From: an uncultured Eubacterium sp. | GTDB taxonomy: Bacteria > Bacillota > Clostridia > Lachnospirales > Lachnospiraceae | Direction: 5' to 3' | DNA: 64,000 nucleotides | Assembly (NCBI GenBank): GCA_910586445.1 | Contig: CAJUHV010000003.1 | Coordinates: forward strand, 1-64,000 | Shown: piece after piece, positions 16,428 to 24,669 of the stretch | How the letters are laid out: each line of letters begins with the position of its first letter | How positions within the stretch are numbered: the first letter of the stretch is position 1 | The notes under the pieces: generated by a model | Databases searched by the model: none | What the model was told of the DNA's origin: nothing | The model's input: the letters and a program-made list of their open reading frames with translations, nothing else | Position numbers and translations under genes: made by a program

Positions 16428-18272
16428 TTACTGAAGAAGCGTCAGTATCTGATCCGGCTGATGATTTGCCTGCGTCATCATAGATATCCCGGCCTGCAGC
16501 AGTATCTGATGCGTGGAATGCTCCACGATCTCCTCTGCCATATCGGTATCACGTATGGCCGACTCAGCAGCAGTTGTATTTTCCGCTGTATTGTCAAGAT
16601 TGGCGATCGTATGCTCCAGACGATTCTGCAGCGCGCCATACAGGCTTCGTACCTGGCTGACCCGGCCCAGCGCCTCCTGCACCGCGGTAATGGCATTGCC
16701 GCTTGACTCTTCGGTCAATACATTTGTTTCACGCAGTCCGAGCACCTTAGTATTCATCTGATACAGTCCGACATCAACGCCCTGTTTGCCGAGCGCTCCG
16801 ACCTGCAGCTTGAGATCCTTGATCCACATATCTTCCATGCTCCACAGCGTCGATCCTCCGCCCATAACCATAGAAGCCTTGCCGCTTGACAGTCCGCCTA
16901 TCACAGAACCTGCACCCACCGTTCCGTCTGCTTTTATAGAATTATATGCCAGCTTTCTGGAAAACTCTACTACGCCTGCATTGCCTGCACGAAACAGGCT
17001 GTTGATCTCGGAGCTGTTGTAGCCGGTCCGGTCTTTTAATGCCTGATCCAGCGATTTACCGCCTATAAGATCTGAAAAAATCAGATTCATGCCCGCAGCA
17101 ATATTACCCGAAGTTACAGCACCGCCTCCACCTGCCAGATATCCGGCATATGCTGCTGCCAGATAACCGTGTCCATACGGCCTGCTGTTGATCGTATACT
17201 CTTTGATAAAATTGCGGATATTTCCATCCTGGCTGGCGTCATTTTCACTATTCAGCTGCTGTGCATACATCGCCAGCTGCGTATTCCATCCGGTAGAAAA
17301 ACCGCCTCCGGTCAGCTGCGCAGTGCCTTCTACAAACCAAGTCGGATACTTTTCACCGAATCTGCCGCTCATGCCGTCTGTAAGCGTATACTGCATGACT
17401 GTATGCAGCATCTCATGGTTTATGGTTGACTTTAACAGCTCGTACCGCTCACTCTGCGGATTTGTAACATCTTCCAGCGTAAAATCCGCAGTATCCACCC
17501 GTATCCTAAGGGACGAGGGCGGGCCACCTGCATAGCTGAACGTAAATCCTGCATATGCCAGCGTATCATTTCTTCCATCAATCGAGCCTACTTCGACCCG
17601 GATATCCATCGAAGCAGCATTCACCTGGCCTGCAAAAGCAGGAAACGCACCTAAAATACCCGCAAGCGAAGATGATACCATCGTTGCGATTCCGTCTGCC
17701 ATAGCACCGCCGGCCGATACCGGATTGAGTGCCCGGCTGATTCCTGGCTGTCCCGCCTTCTGCAGATTTACAGCAGGAACTCCATTCTGCACATCAATAT
17801 TCAACTGATATTGATGCGTTGCGATTGTATTCGGCGACCCGGACAGGTATCCATCGTCAGGAAATACCGGCATGCCGTTATACAATGCTTTTCTGGATGT
17901 GTCATCAATTTCTTTTTTCAGCTGCTGCACTTCCTTATCGACCGCAGCCCGGTCTGCTTCTGTCAGCGTGCCGTTTGCTGCCTGTATGGCCAGTTCGTTC
18001 GCGCGGTGCAGCATAGAGTGGATCTCACCGAGCGCGCCTTCCGCTGTCTGAATAAGCGAAATGCCGTCCTGTGCATTATTCGATGCACGGTTCATGCCCC
18101 GGATCTGCCAGCGCATTTTCTCTGAAATCGAAAGACCGGCTGCATCATCTGCTGCGCGGTTAATCCGATATCCGCTCGACAATTTTTCCGAAGACTTCTC
18201 ATTCTTTTTTCCACTGATTTTAAACATTCTTCCTGCATTCATTGCTGCAAGATTATTCTGGACAGAAAGCAT
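16428..18272 (-). CDS. Flagellinolysin: flagellin with an internal HExxH metalloprotease
   Basis: A flagellin whose variable region is replaced by a protease. Residues 1-135 (RLSSGYRINRA homologue LSSGYRINRAADDAAGLSIS, MRWQIRGM) and about 490-614 (AEEIVEHSTHQILLQAGISM) are the normal filament-forming helices. The insert, about 140-485, contains HEMLH at 286-290 (codons 17403-17417) and FVEGTAQL with Glu315, the HExxH plus distal Glu pattern of zinc gluzincins. This is the arrangement of flagellinolysins, in which thousands of proteolytic subunits can be displayed on one filament. Expression looks unusual: the sigma-28-like promoter is followed by a hairpin and a G10 tract in the ribosome-site position. 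The protease substrate cannot be read from sequence. Confidence 0.93.
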   Translation of the reverse strand: MLSVQNNLAAMNAGRMFKISGKKNEKSSEKLSSGYRINRAADDAAGLSISEKMRWQIRGMNRASNNAQDGISLIQTAEGALGEIHSMLHRANELAIQAANGTLTEADRAAVDKEVQQLKKEIDDTSRKALYNGMPVFPDDGYLSGSPNTIATHQYQLNIDVQNGVPAVNLQKAGQPGISRALNPVSAGGAMADGIATMVSSSLAGILGAFPAFAGQVNAASMDIRVEVGSIDGRNDTLAYAGFTFSYAGGPPSSLRIRVDTADFTLEDVTNPQSERYELLKSTINHEMLHTVMQYTLTDGMSGRFGEKYPTWFVEGTAQLTGGGFSTGWNTQLAMYAQQLNSENDASQDGNIRNFIKEYTINSRPYGHGYLAAAYAGYLAGGGGAVTSGNIAAGMNLIFSDLIGGKSLDQALKDRTGYNSSEINSLFRAGNAGVVEFSRKLAYNSIKADGTVGAGSVIGGLSSGKASMVMGGGSTLWSMEDMWIKDLKLQVGALGKQGVDVGLYQMNTKVLGLRETNVLTEESSGNAITAVQEALGRVSQVRSLYGALQNRLEHTIANLDNTAENTTAAESAIRDTDMAEEIVEHSTHQILLQAGISMMTQANHQPDQILTLLQ

Positions 18273-18280
18273 CTGTTTTA

Positions 18281-18290
18281 CCCCCCCCCC
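18281..18290 (-). promoter_or_regulatory. G10 tract at the flagellinolysin ribosome site
   Basis: On the minus strand the leader reads TTTA, ten G, TAAAACAG, ATG. No other Shine-Dalgarno candidate exists, so the G run itself must supply pairing to the 16S tail. The two flanking flagellar genes each have an ordinary AAAGGAG. Length changes would alter spacing or pairing, a plausible translational on/off or volume control. Confidence 0.8.
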
Positions 18291-18302
18291 TAAAGATTTT
18301 TG

Positions 18303-18337
18303 TATATAGTCCGCTTTACATTTTTCCAGACTATATA
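18303..18337 (-). promoter_or_regulatory. 5' leader hairpin of flagellinolysin mRNA
   Basis: Perfect 9-bp inverted repeat TATATAGTC (18303-18311) and GACTATATA (18329-18337). With the start of transcription expected near 18335, the stem would sit at the 5' end of the mRNA, a position that often protects transcripts from decay. Confidence 0.6.
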
Positions 18338-18341
18338 TCTA

Positions 18342-18368
18342 TTATCGGATATTGGCCTGATAATGTTA
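18342..18368 (-). promoter_or_regulatory. Sigma-28 (flagellar sigma factor) promoter
   Basis: Minus strand TAACATTA, 11-bp spacer, TCCGATAA. This fits the flagellar sigma-28/sigma-D consensus TAAAGTTT-N11-GCCGATAA at most positions, with exact spacing. It should drive flagellinolysin and perhaps the two genes after it. Confidence 0.75.
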
Positions 18369-18499
18369 GGCATACCGCAGAAATTCATCGAATATTTTTA
18401 AGTACAAATGTCTTTACGGCAGGCTGAATATCTTACCAAAACCAAACGTCATTACATAAATTAAATGCTGCTTAAATTCTTCTTAATAAAAATATTCTT

Positions 18500-18654
18500 A
18501 ATTCATATTTTACTGAATTCATATTTTACTGAATTTGTGTTTGACTGAATTTATATTTTTGATTTTATGTTTTGCTTTTTCTGTTTCTTTATTTTCTTAA
18601 TTTTTTCTCTATTTGAATTTTCTTAATTCTTTTTACTGAATTTGTGTTTGACTG
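18500..18654. repeat. 16-bp AT-rich repeats after the HIT gene
   Basis: Exact direct copies AATTCATATTTTACTG at 18500-18515 and 18516-18531, a variant AATTTGTGTTTGACTG at 18532-18547, degenerate T-rich copies, and an exact second AATTTGTGTTTGACTG at 18639-18654. The rest of the 18369-18682 gap shows no gene. Confidence 0.8.
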
Positions 18655-18682
18655 GTTTTATGCTTTTCAATTTGAGCATCTC

Positions 18683-19108
18683 TCATTCGCGGTCCATTTC
18701 TTTTTTAATAGCGTCAATCAGCTGCGCATATTCATCCTCTGACAGATATACGCGGTCTGGATTCATTGCAAACACACCGCCCCATTCGTATTCATCCGCA
18801 TATTTCGGCACCAGATGAAAATGCAGGTGATGTCCGGTATCCCCGTACGCGCCGTAGTTTACCTTATTCGGCTTAAATGCAGCCATAAGAGCCCTTGCGA
18901 CCATCGCTACTTCTTCAAAATAAGCGCCTCTTTCCTCTGCCGTCAGCTCATTCATATCACCGACATGCTTTTTATGCGCTACAATTACACGCCCCTTATG
19001 GCTCTGCTCCTTAAATAAATATACCTTGCTGTTTTCAAGCTCACAGATTTTAATGCCAAATTTTGCCACCAGTTCGCCTTCCATACAGTATGCACAATTA
19101 TTGTCCAT
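18683..19108 (-). CDS. HIT-family nucleotide-binding hydrolase
   Basis: 141 residues with the histidine-triad motif HLHFHLVPKY near residue 97 and an N-terminal NCAYCMEG that may bind zinc. HIT proteins hydrolyse or transfer nucleoside phosphates such as dinucleoside polyphosphates or AMP conjugates; the substrate here cannot be told. AAAGGAGG precedes the ATG. It appears to be monocistronic with a candidate promoter at 19139-19167. Confidence 0.92.
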   Translation of the reverse strand: MDNNCAYCMEGELVAKFGIKICELENSKVYLFKEQSHKGRVIVAHKKHVGDMNELTAEERGAYFEEVAMVARALMAAFKPNKVNYGAYGDTGHHLHFHLVPKYADEYEWGGVFAMNPDRVYLSEDEYAQLIDAIKKEMDRE

Positions 19109-19138
19109 TTCACATTCCTCCTTTTGTGTATTTCCACT

Positions 19139-19167
19139 AGTCTACCATATTCTATAGACTTTCGCAA
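19139..19167 (-). promoter_or_regulatory. Candidate sigma-A promoter of the HIT gene
   Basis: Minus strand TTGCGA (19162-19167), 17-bp spacer, TAGACT (19139-19144), about 30 bp before the ATG. Confidence 0.5.
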
Positions 19168-19250
19168 TATCATACTTCCTTTTATCCTATTTTCTTTTCT
19201 ATAATGAAAAAAGACTTTTTATCCCTAATTAATAAAGATAAAAAGCCTGA

Positions 19251-19460
19251 TCAAAGCCTTATGCAAAAACTGCCGACATACCTTTTAAAAACAGCTGTCC
19301 CGGACAGCCCCAGATTGATATGCGCTGCTGTATCTGCCGCCGCTGCGGATCATATTATAATCGGAAAGCGAAGAAGCCAATGCCGCGAATGGAGAAGACG
19401 AACAATTCTCCGCTAAACGGGGAGTGCAGATCGCGGGAATGATTTTTCAAACACGCTCTA
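19251..19460 (+). repeat. Possible dispersed-repeat remnant with a small Cys-rich reading frame
   Basis: This gap between the HIT and ung genes contains an open frame from 19251 to a TGA at 19440-19442. From the ATG at 19320 it would give 40 residues beginning MRCCICRRCGSYYNRK, with a CxxCxxC core, but it has no ribosome site. Internal palindromes include GCTGTCCCGGACAGC. Its right end, read on the minus strand, is AGAGCGTGTTTGAAAAAT (19442-19459), which recurs with one mismatch at 51860-51877. A decayed or non-autonomous repeat element is the best explanation; a real small gene is possible but weakly supported. Confidence 0.35.
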
Positions 19461-19481
19461 GTTTGAACAGTAACGCGCCCG

Positions 19482-20156
19482 CTATCTATTCTCAATCTGC
19501 CAGTCGATCGGCTCTAAGCCGTGCTCCTGTAAAAATGCATTGGCCTGGCTGAAATGCCTGCAGCCAAAAAAGCCACGGTAAGCGGACAGCGGGCTTGGAT
19601 GCGGCGCTTTTAATATAAGGTGCTTAGGATTTTTCAGCATCGGGATCTTGCTCTGTGCCGGCCTGCCCCAGAGCATATAGACAACCGGCCTGTCCTGCTC
19701 GTTGACGGCACTGATCACCGCATCGGTAAACTGCTCCCAGCCTCTGCCCTGATGCGAATTTGCCTGATGCGCACGTACTGTCAGAACCGTATTTAAAAGC
19801 AGCACGCCCTGCTTCGCCCATTTTTCCAAAAAACCATTGTCCGGTATGTAGCAGCCCAGATCCTGCGACAGCTCCTTATAAATATTCTGCAGCGACGGCG
19901 GTATGTCCTGGTCAGGCGGCACCGAAAAGCTCAGCCCGTGCGCCTGATGATCATTGTGGTATGGGTCCTGTCCGAGGATCAGCACTTTTACCTCGGATAA
20001 TGGTGTCAAATGCAGTGCATTAAATATGTCATCCGACGGCGGATAAATGACATGTGTACTGTATTCTTCTTTGACAAAATTATACAATTCTTTATAATAT
20101 GGCTTTTTAAACTCCGCCTGTACGGCAGGCTGCCAGTCATTTGCAATCATTCCCAT
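19482..20156 (-). CDS. ung: Uracil-DNA glycosylase, family 1
   Basis: Removes uracil from DNA in base-excision repair. Signature motifs are complete: GQDPYHNDHQAHGLSFSV (catalytic Asp, water-activating region), LLLNTVLTVR, and HPSPLSAYRGFFGCRHFS near the C terminus. 224 residues is the usual length. The ATG at 20156 follows AGGTGG. It lies 46 bp after hisF and is probably the last gene of the hisH-hisF transcript. Confidence 0.97.
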   Translation of the reverse strand: MGMIANDWQPAVQAEFKKPYYKELYNFVKEEYSTHVIYPPSDDIFNALHLTPLSEVKVLILGQDPYHNDHQAHGLSFSVPPDQDIPPSLQNIYKELSQDLGCYIPDNGFLEKWAKQGVLLLNTVLTVRAHQANSHQGRGWEQFTDAVISAVNEQDRPVVYMLWGRPAQSKIPMLKNPKHLILKAPHPSPLSAYRGFFGCRHFSQANAFLQEHGLEPIDWQIENR

Positions 20157-20202
20157 TGTAGTCTTCCACCTGATTTCTTTCGTATTTGCTTCTATTTTAC
20201 TG

Positions 20203-20964
20203 CTATCTGCGCACCGAAACACCCTTCCCTGCCAGATAATCCTTTACTTCCATGATCTCCAGCTCTTTATAATGAAACAGAGAGGCTGCAAGCGCCGCGT
20301 CAGCCTTTCCCTCTGTCAGTGCTTCATAAAAATGCTCTTTTGTGCCTGCACCGCCGGAAGCAATAACCGGAATAGAGACATGTTCTGCAATTGCCTTTGT
20401 CAGCGCAAGGTCATAGCCGGACTTTGTTCCGTCGCAGTCCATGCTCGTAAGCAGAATCTCTCCTGCTCCCAGCTGCTCTGCCCGGACTGCCCATTCCAAA
20501 GCGTCAATGCCCACATCTATTCGTCCGCCGTGCTTATAAATATTCCAGCCGCTGCCGTCGGCCCTGCGCTTGGCATCGATTGCCACGACAACACACTGGC
20601 TGCCAAACTTATCTGCTGCCTGCCCGATCAGCTGCGGATTATCGATTGCTGCCGAATTAATCGAGATCTTGTCCGCTCCTTCCCGAAGCAGTGCCTTAAA
20701 ATCTTCGACCGTGCGAATACCCCCGCCGACTGTAAACGGAATAAATACCCGTTCTGCCACACGGCGTACCATATCCACGACCGTAGCGCGTGCATCTGAT
20801 GAAGCTGTAATATCCAAAAACACGACTTCATCTGCCCCGGCAGCATCATATGCGGCTGCGACCTCTACCGGATCTCCGGCATCTTTCAAATCTACAAAAT
20901 TTACTCCTTTTACGACACGGCCGTCTTTTACATCCAGACAGGGAATAATTCTCTTTGTAAACAT
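20203..20964 (-). CDS. hisF: Imidazole glycerol phosphate synthase, cyclase subunit
   Basis: With HisH it makes IGP and AICAR in histidine synthesis. TIM-barrel protein of 253 residues starting FTKRIIPCLDVKDGRVVKG, with phosphate-binding VGGGIRTVEDF and ASGGAG and the catalytic Asp in CLDV. The start at 20964 follows AAAGGTG. It follows hisH by 24 bp. The remaining his genes are not in the window. Confidence 0.97.
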   Translation of the reverse strand: MFTKRIIPCLDVKDGRVVKGVNFVDLKDAGDPVEVAAAYDAAGADEVVFLDITASSDARATVVDMVRRVAERVFIPFTVGGGIRTVEDFKALLREGADKISINSAAIDNPQLIGQAADKFGSQCVVVAIDAKRRADGSGWNIYKHGGRIDVGIDALEWAVRAEQLGAGEILLTSMDCDGTKSGYDLALTKAIAEHVSIPVIASGGAGTKEHFYEALTEGKADAALAASLFHYKELEIMEVKDYLAGKGVSVRR

Positions 20965-20988
20965 CTTAGAAACACCTTTCATTCAAAG

Positions 20989-21615
20989 TCAGGCACCAGA
21001 CGGACTGCCTGCTGCCTTTATAAAGTTTTCCAATATTTTAAGGCCGGCCGCGCTGCTTTTTTCCGGATGGAACTGACATGCAAATACATTGCCGCTTTCT
21101 ACCGAAGCATGAATCCTGGCCCCATATTCTGTCACAGCCTTTACGATCTTCTCATCTTCTGCCTGCAGATAATACGAATGCACAAAATAAACATAAGGCT
21201 GTGCCTCAATTCCTGCAAACAGCCTCCCGTCATTTTGAAGCTCCAACGAATTCCAGCCGATATGCGGGATTTTAAGCCCCTCTGTATCAGGAATCTTTAC
21301 AATCCTGCCCCGCAGAATGCCAAGTCCTTCTACGCCAGCAGACTCACTGCTGCCTTCAAACAAAAGCTGCTGCCCCAGGCAGATGCCCAGAAACGGCAGC
21401 CCTTTATCGACCGCTTCGTATATGACCTTGTCCAGCTCGTACTTTTTCAGCTGCTCCATTGCGGTGCCGAAAGACCCGACACCCGGCAGTATGACATGGC
21501 TGGCTTTGAGGATTTCCCCGGCCTGCCTTGTAATCACTGCCTGCGCGCCGAGCCTGCGGCATGCTTTTTCCACACTCTTTAGATTGCCTGCATCATAATC
21601 TATAATTGCAATCAT
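20989..21615 (-). CDS. hisH: Imidazole glycerol phosphate synthase, glutaminase subunit
   Basis: Class I glutamine amidotransferase that supplies ammonia to HisF. Shows LPGVGSFGTAM, the nucleophile elbow LGICLGQQLLFEGS, and QFHPEKSS with the His-Glu dyad. 208 residues. Its ATG is one base after the stop of the preceding membrane-protein gene, so translation of the two may be coupled. Confidence 0.97.
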   Translation of the reverse strand: MIAIIDYDAGNLKSVEKACRRLGAQAVITRQAGEILKASHVILPGVGSFGTAMEQLKKYELDKVIYEAVDKGLPFLGICLGQQLLFEGSSESAGVEGLGILRGRIVKIPDTEGLKIPHIGWNSLELQNDGRLFAGIEAQPYVYFVHSYYLQAEDEKIVKAVTEYGARIHASVESGNVFACQFHPEKSSAAGLKILENFIKAAGSPSGA

Positions 21616-21616
21616 A

Positions 21617-23452
21617 TCACAATAATCCCAATCCTTCTAAAATCTCCTGCAGCGCCATAGTATATTCTGTACGCTTTTTAATTTTGTACAGCTTTCTTGC
21701 CCTATGGCTGGTTACATTAAACTGTTCTTTCAACAGCTTTCTAAGCGTTGCCTGCATCTTTGTCAGCTGTTCGGATACGCCCCACTCTTCTGCCTCTGCC
21801 GAATGCACCTCACATCTGCCGTATCCGCGCACTAATGCATCCAGCGCCAGTTCATACTGCTTGTGCTCCATCAGCGCATTGTATGCATCCAGCTCTGTCT
21901 GAATGCCTGCCAGCGCTGTTGCGGCATGAAACAGCTCCTGATCTGCTTTCTTTACCTTGATTCCTTTGAGCCTTTCATAAGCAGTAACATAATCACCCTG
22001 ATCAAAAGCCTCCTTTGATTCTTTTACCGGTGAAAAATACCCGACCAGAGATGTTCCCAAGAAAATCAATACCATCAGAGATAACGCCAGCACCCACATC
22101 ATGATCACAGGTACCTTTGGCAGCGGCGGCTCCTTCGGCACATCGCTTTTTTTCTTTGGTTTTTTCTCTTTTTTCGGCTTGCTCGCTTTTTTAGCCGCTT
22201 TTTCCGCCTTGGCAGCTTCTTTTTCTTTCTTCTTTTCTTCTGCTGCCTCTTTCTTCTGCTGCTTTTTCGCTTCTTTTTCCTGCTGTTTTCTTTCTTTTAG
22301 CTCCTGTGCATTCTTTTCCTGCTTTTTGTCGTATTCCGCTTTGGCTGTTTCATATTCTGCTGCAGCCTCCGGGTCCAGCTCCTGCGGCGTTCCAAACAAA
22401 GACCGGGATAATTTTGCAAAAAAGCTGTTTGGGTTTTTCTCTTTTTTCCGCTTTTTGCCGTCTTCACCCGGCAGGTTTACCGCTGACTCATCAAATGAAA
22501 AATCCGGCCCCATAGCAAGCGGATCTTCTTTTACAGGTGTTTCCACCGCCTGTGTGCTTTCTCCGTCATCAGACAGCAGCCTGTCGATTTCAGAGATCGC
22601 CTCATCATCCGACGCGTTCAAGATCTGCTCTAATCCGTCATCCAGCCTCTCTGTCTCTACCGCCGCAGTATCCTGCTGTGTTAAATTTTCGGATTCCTGT
22701 CTCTCCTGTTCGATGCTGGCACGTACCTCATCCAGCAGGCCGCCGTCTTCCTGATCAAAAAGATCTCCAAAAATATCCTCTAGGCCTTCCATGCCTTCCG
22801 GCGCTTCCATCGGCCCTTCCTGGTCATTTCCCATCTGTGAGAACCCATCCTCTCCCGTATCCTGTGCTGCCTCATCCAAAACTACTGTCTGAGAATCCTG
22901 TGACAAATCTTGTGTCAGGTCATCTGGCATGCCGTTATCATCACCTGTAATCTGGCTTGTAATCTCATCTGCTGCATTCACGCCGTCCGGATCTGAATTG
23001 AATAAATCACCAAAAGAATCATTTTCAAACAGATCGTCAAAATTCGCCTCATCCTGTGACAGCGTATTTACTTCCAGCGGCATGTCGCCTGCGCCTTTTC
23101 CATCCGGGCGGCCGATCAGATCTTCCATCTGGTCTACATACTGCCCTACCTGGGGCGACTGGTATGCATCGTCAGCCTCTCCGTTTAGTTCCTGCTCAAA
23201 CTCCCGCAGAAAATTATCTTCTTCACTGCCGGCGCTCATATCGTCACCTCGCAGCTCCTGCTCGAATTCTTTGAGGAAATTATCCTCACGGATTTCATCA
23301 AGTGCACTCTGGGTCTTAGATGGAAGGTCATTCTGTGTCTGGTAAGATTCTTTGAGAGCCTCGCGGTTCTGCTCGAAATCATCATCAAACTCATTCAGCT
23401 TATCAGTAACCGAGGTCAGCAGATTGTCCAGATAGTCTTCACTCCTGCTCAT
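21617..23452 (-). CDS. Acidic membrane protein with Lys-rich linker, unknown function
   Basis: 611 residues; no family recognised. Order: an acidic, Glu/Asp/Gln-rich region (about 1-330) holding two similar motifs, EDNFLKEFEQELRGDD and EDNFLREFEQELNGEA; a Lys/Glu/Ala-rich helical stretch (about 340-450, KEAAEEKKKEKEAAKAEKAA); a membrane segment VIMMWVLALSLMVLIFLG; and about 130 residues of helical, possibly TPR-like C terminus on the outside. No signal peptide, so the acidic half is cytoplasmic. The start at 23452 follows AAAGGAGA. A terminator-like hairpin precedes it and hisH follows by one base. The large cytoplasmic acidic part suggests protein binding. Confidence 0.85.
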   Translation of the reverse strand: MSRSEDYLDNLLTSVTDKLNEFDDDFEQNREALKESYQTQNDLPSKTQSALDEIREDNFLKEFEQELRGDDMSAGSEEDNFLREFEQELNGEADDAYQSPQVGQYVDQMEDLIGRPDGKGAGDMPLEVNTLSQDEANFDDLFENDSFGDLFNSDPDGVNAADEITSQITGDDNGMPDDLTQDLSQDSQTVVLDEAAQDTGEDGFSQMGNDQEGPMEAPEGMEGLEDIFGDLFDQEDGGLLDEVRASIEQERQESENLTQQDTAAVETERLDDGLEQILNASDDEAISEIDRLLSDDGESTQAVETPVKEDPLAMGPDFSFDESAVNLPGEDGKKRKKEKNPNSFFAKLSRSLFGTPQELDPEAAAEYETAKAEYDKKQEKNAQELKERKQQEKEAKKQQKKEAAEEKKKEKEAAKAEKAAKKASKPKKEKKPKKKSDVPKEPPLPKVPVIMMWVLALSLMVLIFLGTSLVGYFSPVKESKEAFDQGDYVTAYERLKGIKVKKADQELFHAATALAGIQTELDAYNALMEHKQYELALDALVRGYGRCEVHSAEAEEWGVSEQLTKMQATLRKLLKEQFNVTSHRARKLYKIKKRTEYTMALQEILEGLGLL

Positions 23453-23481
23453 GCAAACATCTCCTTTATTAAGCGAACGAA

Positions 23482-23529
23482 AAGTGAGAGTGCCGTCTCT
23501 ACATGTTAAAACTACGGTCGCTCCCACTT
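23482..23529 (-). terminator. Terminator of cheV or leader attenuator
   Basis: On the minus strand AAGTGGGAGCGACCG pairs with CGGCACTCTCACTT (about 13 pairs, one G-U, one mismatch, one bulge) around a 19-nt loop, then TTTTCGTT. It lies after cheV and before the acidic membrane protein gene, so it could terminate the first or regulate the second. Confidence 0.5.
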
Positions 23530-23571
23530 AATCATTCATAATCATCCTGCGGAAAATATTTCCTGCACGCT

Positions 23572-24498
23572 TTAAGCGGTCCTGATATTTTTGTCGATCA
23601 GGCCGTCAATTGCTTCTACCAAAGAACCGATCTCCGGCTTCGTAAGCTGCGCATCCGCACCAAGCGCCTCCCCTTTTCTTCTCATTTCGTCATTTACAAG
23701 TGATGAGAAAATGATCAATGGAATCTGTTTTAATACATCATCTGTCTTTACCAGCTTTGTCAGACGATGACCGTCCATAATAGGCATCTCAATATCCGTA
23801 ATAATGCAGTGTACTTTTTCAAATACATTGCCGCTGTTTTTATAGCCTACGAGCTTATCCCATGCCTCTTTACCGTTCATGCACATAATAATATTCGTAT
23901 AGCCGGCCTTCTTTAAGCTGTCAGTAATTAATTTGCCCAATAACGGAGAATCCTCTGCTACTACAATCGGAGATTCATTACGCTTGCGTTCACCGAGTGC
24001 CTCAATATCTGAAACCTTCAGTCCTGTCTCCGGGCTGATGTCTGTAACTATTTTCTCGAAATCCAGGATTACGACCAGCTTATCCTCCAGCTTGATAATA
24101 CCGGTAGATACTCCGCCGTTGGATTCTGCCCCGCGCTCTGTATTAATCGTCGAATCCGGCTTTATAATATCTGCCCAAGAAACCCTATGTATTCCGATTA
24201 CCTGATCTACATGGAATGCGATATTTAATTTGTTAAAATTTGTAATGATAAACAGCCCTTCGTTTTCTGTTGACTGCAGCCCCAGGCATTTTTTCAGGCT
24301 GATAACCGTGATCATTGTATCACGCGGCATAAATATTCCTTCTACACTCGTATGTGCATTTGGAATTGGTGTAATTGGCTGATATGTGAGAATCTCACGG
24401 ATTTTTGCAACATTGATACCATAATGATTTCCATTCAACGTAAATTCTAATACTTCTAACTCATTCGTTCCGTTCTCTAACAGAATGTTTGTATCCAT
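23572..24498 (-). CDS. cheV: Chemotaxis coupling protein CheV
   Basis: A CheW-like domain (residues ~15-165: VLEFTLNGNHYGINVAKIRE, IPNAHTSVEGIFMPRD) fused to a receiver domain (~180-305) with PIVVAEDSPL, the phosphorylatable Asp in CIITDIEMPIMDGH, and the Lys in AQLTKPE. CheV links chemoreceptors to CheA and helps adaptation. GGGAGG precedes the ATG. A possible sigma-28 promoter lies upstream at 24545-24571. It is an orphan here, away from other che genes. Confidence 0.97.
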   Translation of the reverse strand: MDTNILLENGTNELEVLEFTLNGNHYGINVAKIREILTYQPITPIPNAHTSVEGIFMPRDTMITVISLKKCLGLQSTENEGLFIITNFNKLNIAFHVDQVIGIHRVSWADIIKPDSTINTERGAESNGGVSTGIIKLEDKLVVILDFEKIVTDISPETGLKVSDIEALGERKRNESPIVVAEDSPLLGKLITDSLKKAGYTNIIMCMNGKEAWDKLVGYKNSGNVFEKVHCIITDIEMPIMDGHRLTKLVKTDDVLKQIPLIIFSSLVNDEMRRKGEALGADAQLTKPEIGSLVEAIDGLIDKNIRTA

Positions 24499-24544
24499 AC
24501 CTATTTCCTCCCGATGCCATTCAAATTATATTCAGTATATCACA

Positions 24545-24571
24545 CTATCGGCTAAATTGACATGCATTTTT
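24545..24571 (-). promoter_or_regulatory. Possible sigma-28 promoter of cheV
   Basis: Minus strand GCCGATAG (24545-24552) fits the -10 box GCCGATAA at 7 of 8. The -35 octamer at 11-bp spacing, AAAAATGC, is only a partial match to TAAAGTTT. Confidence 0.45.
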
Positions 24572-24669
24572 TTATTTTTTCTATTTTTATTTTCATATAA
24601 TGATTCAGTGATCCACAGACAGGCACAGACAGCGGCCTGTATCTGCGCACCTGCATGCTCTGCATGTAC

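Noticed and set aside
19204..19416. 70-residue plus-strand gene starting MKKDFLSL
   Set aside because: No ribosome site, composition changes midway, and it overlaps a more plausible repeat-related frame.
20203..21615. HisH/HisF as surface-sugar amidotransferase paralogues
   Set aside because: Sequences look like ordinary histidine biosynthesis enzymes and they are 25 kb from the glycan genes.
22101..22754. Plus-strand Phe/Ser-rich frame
   Set aside because: It is the complement of the Lys/Glu-rich linker codons of the acidic membrane protein.
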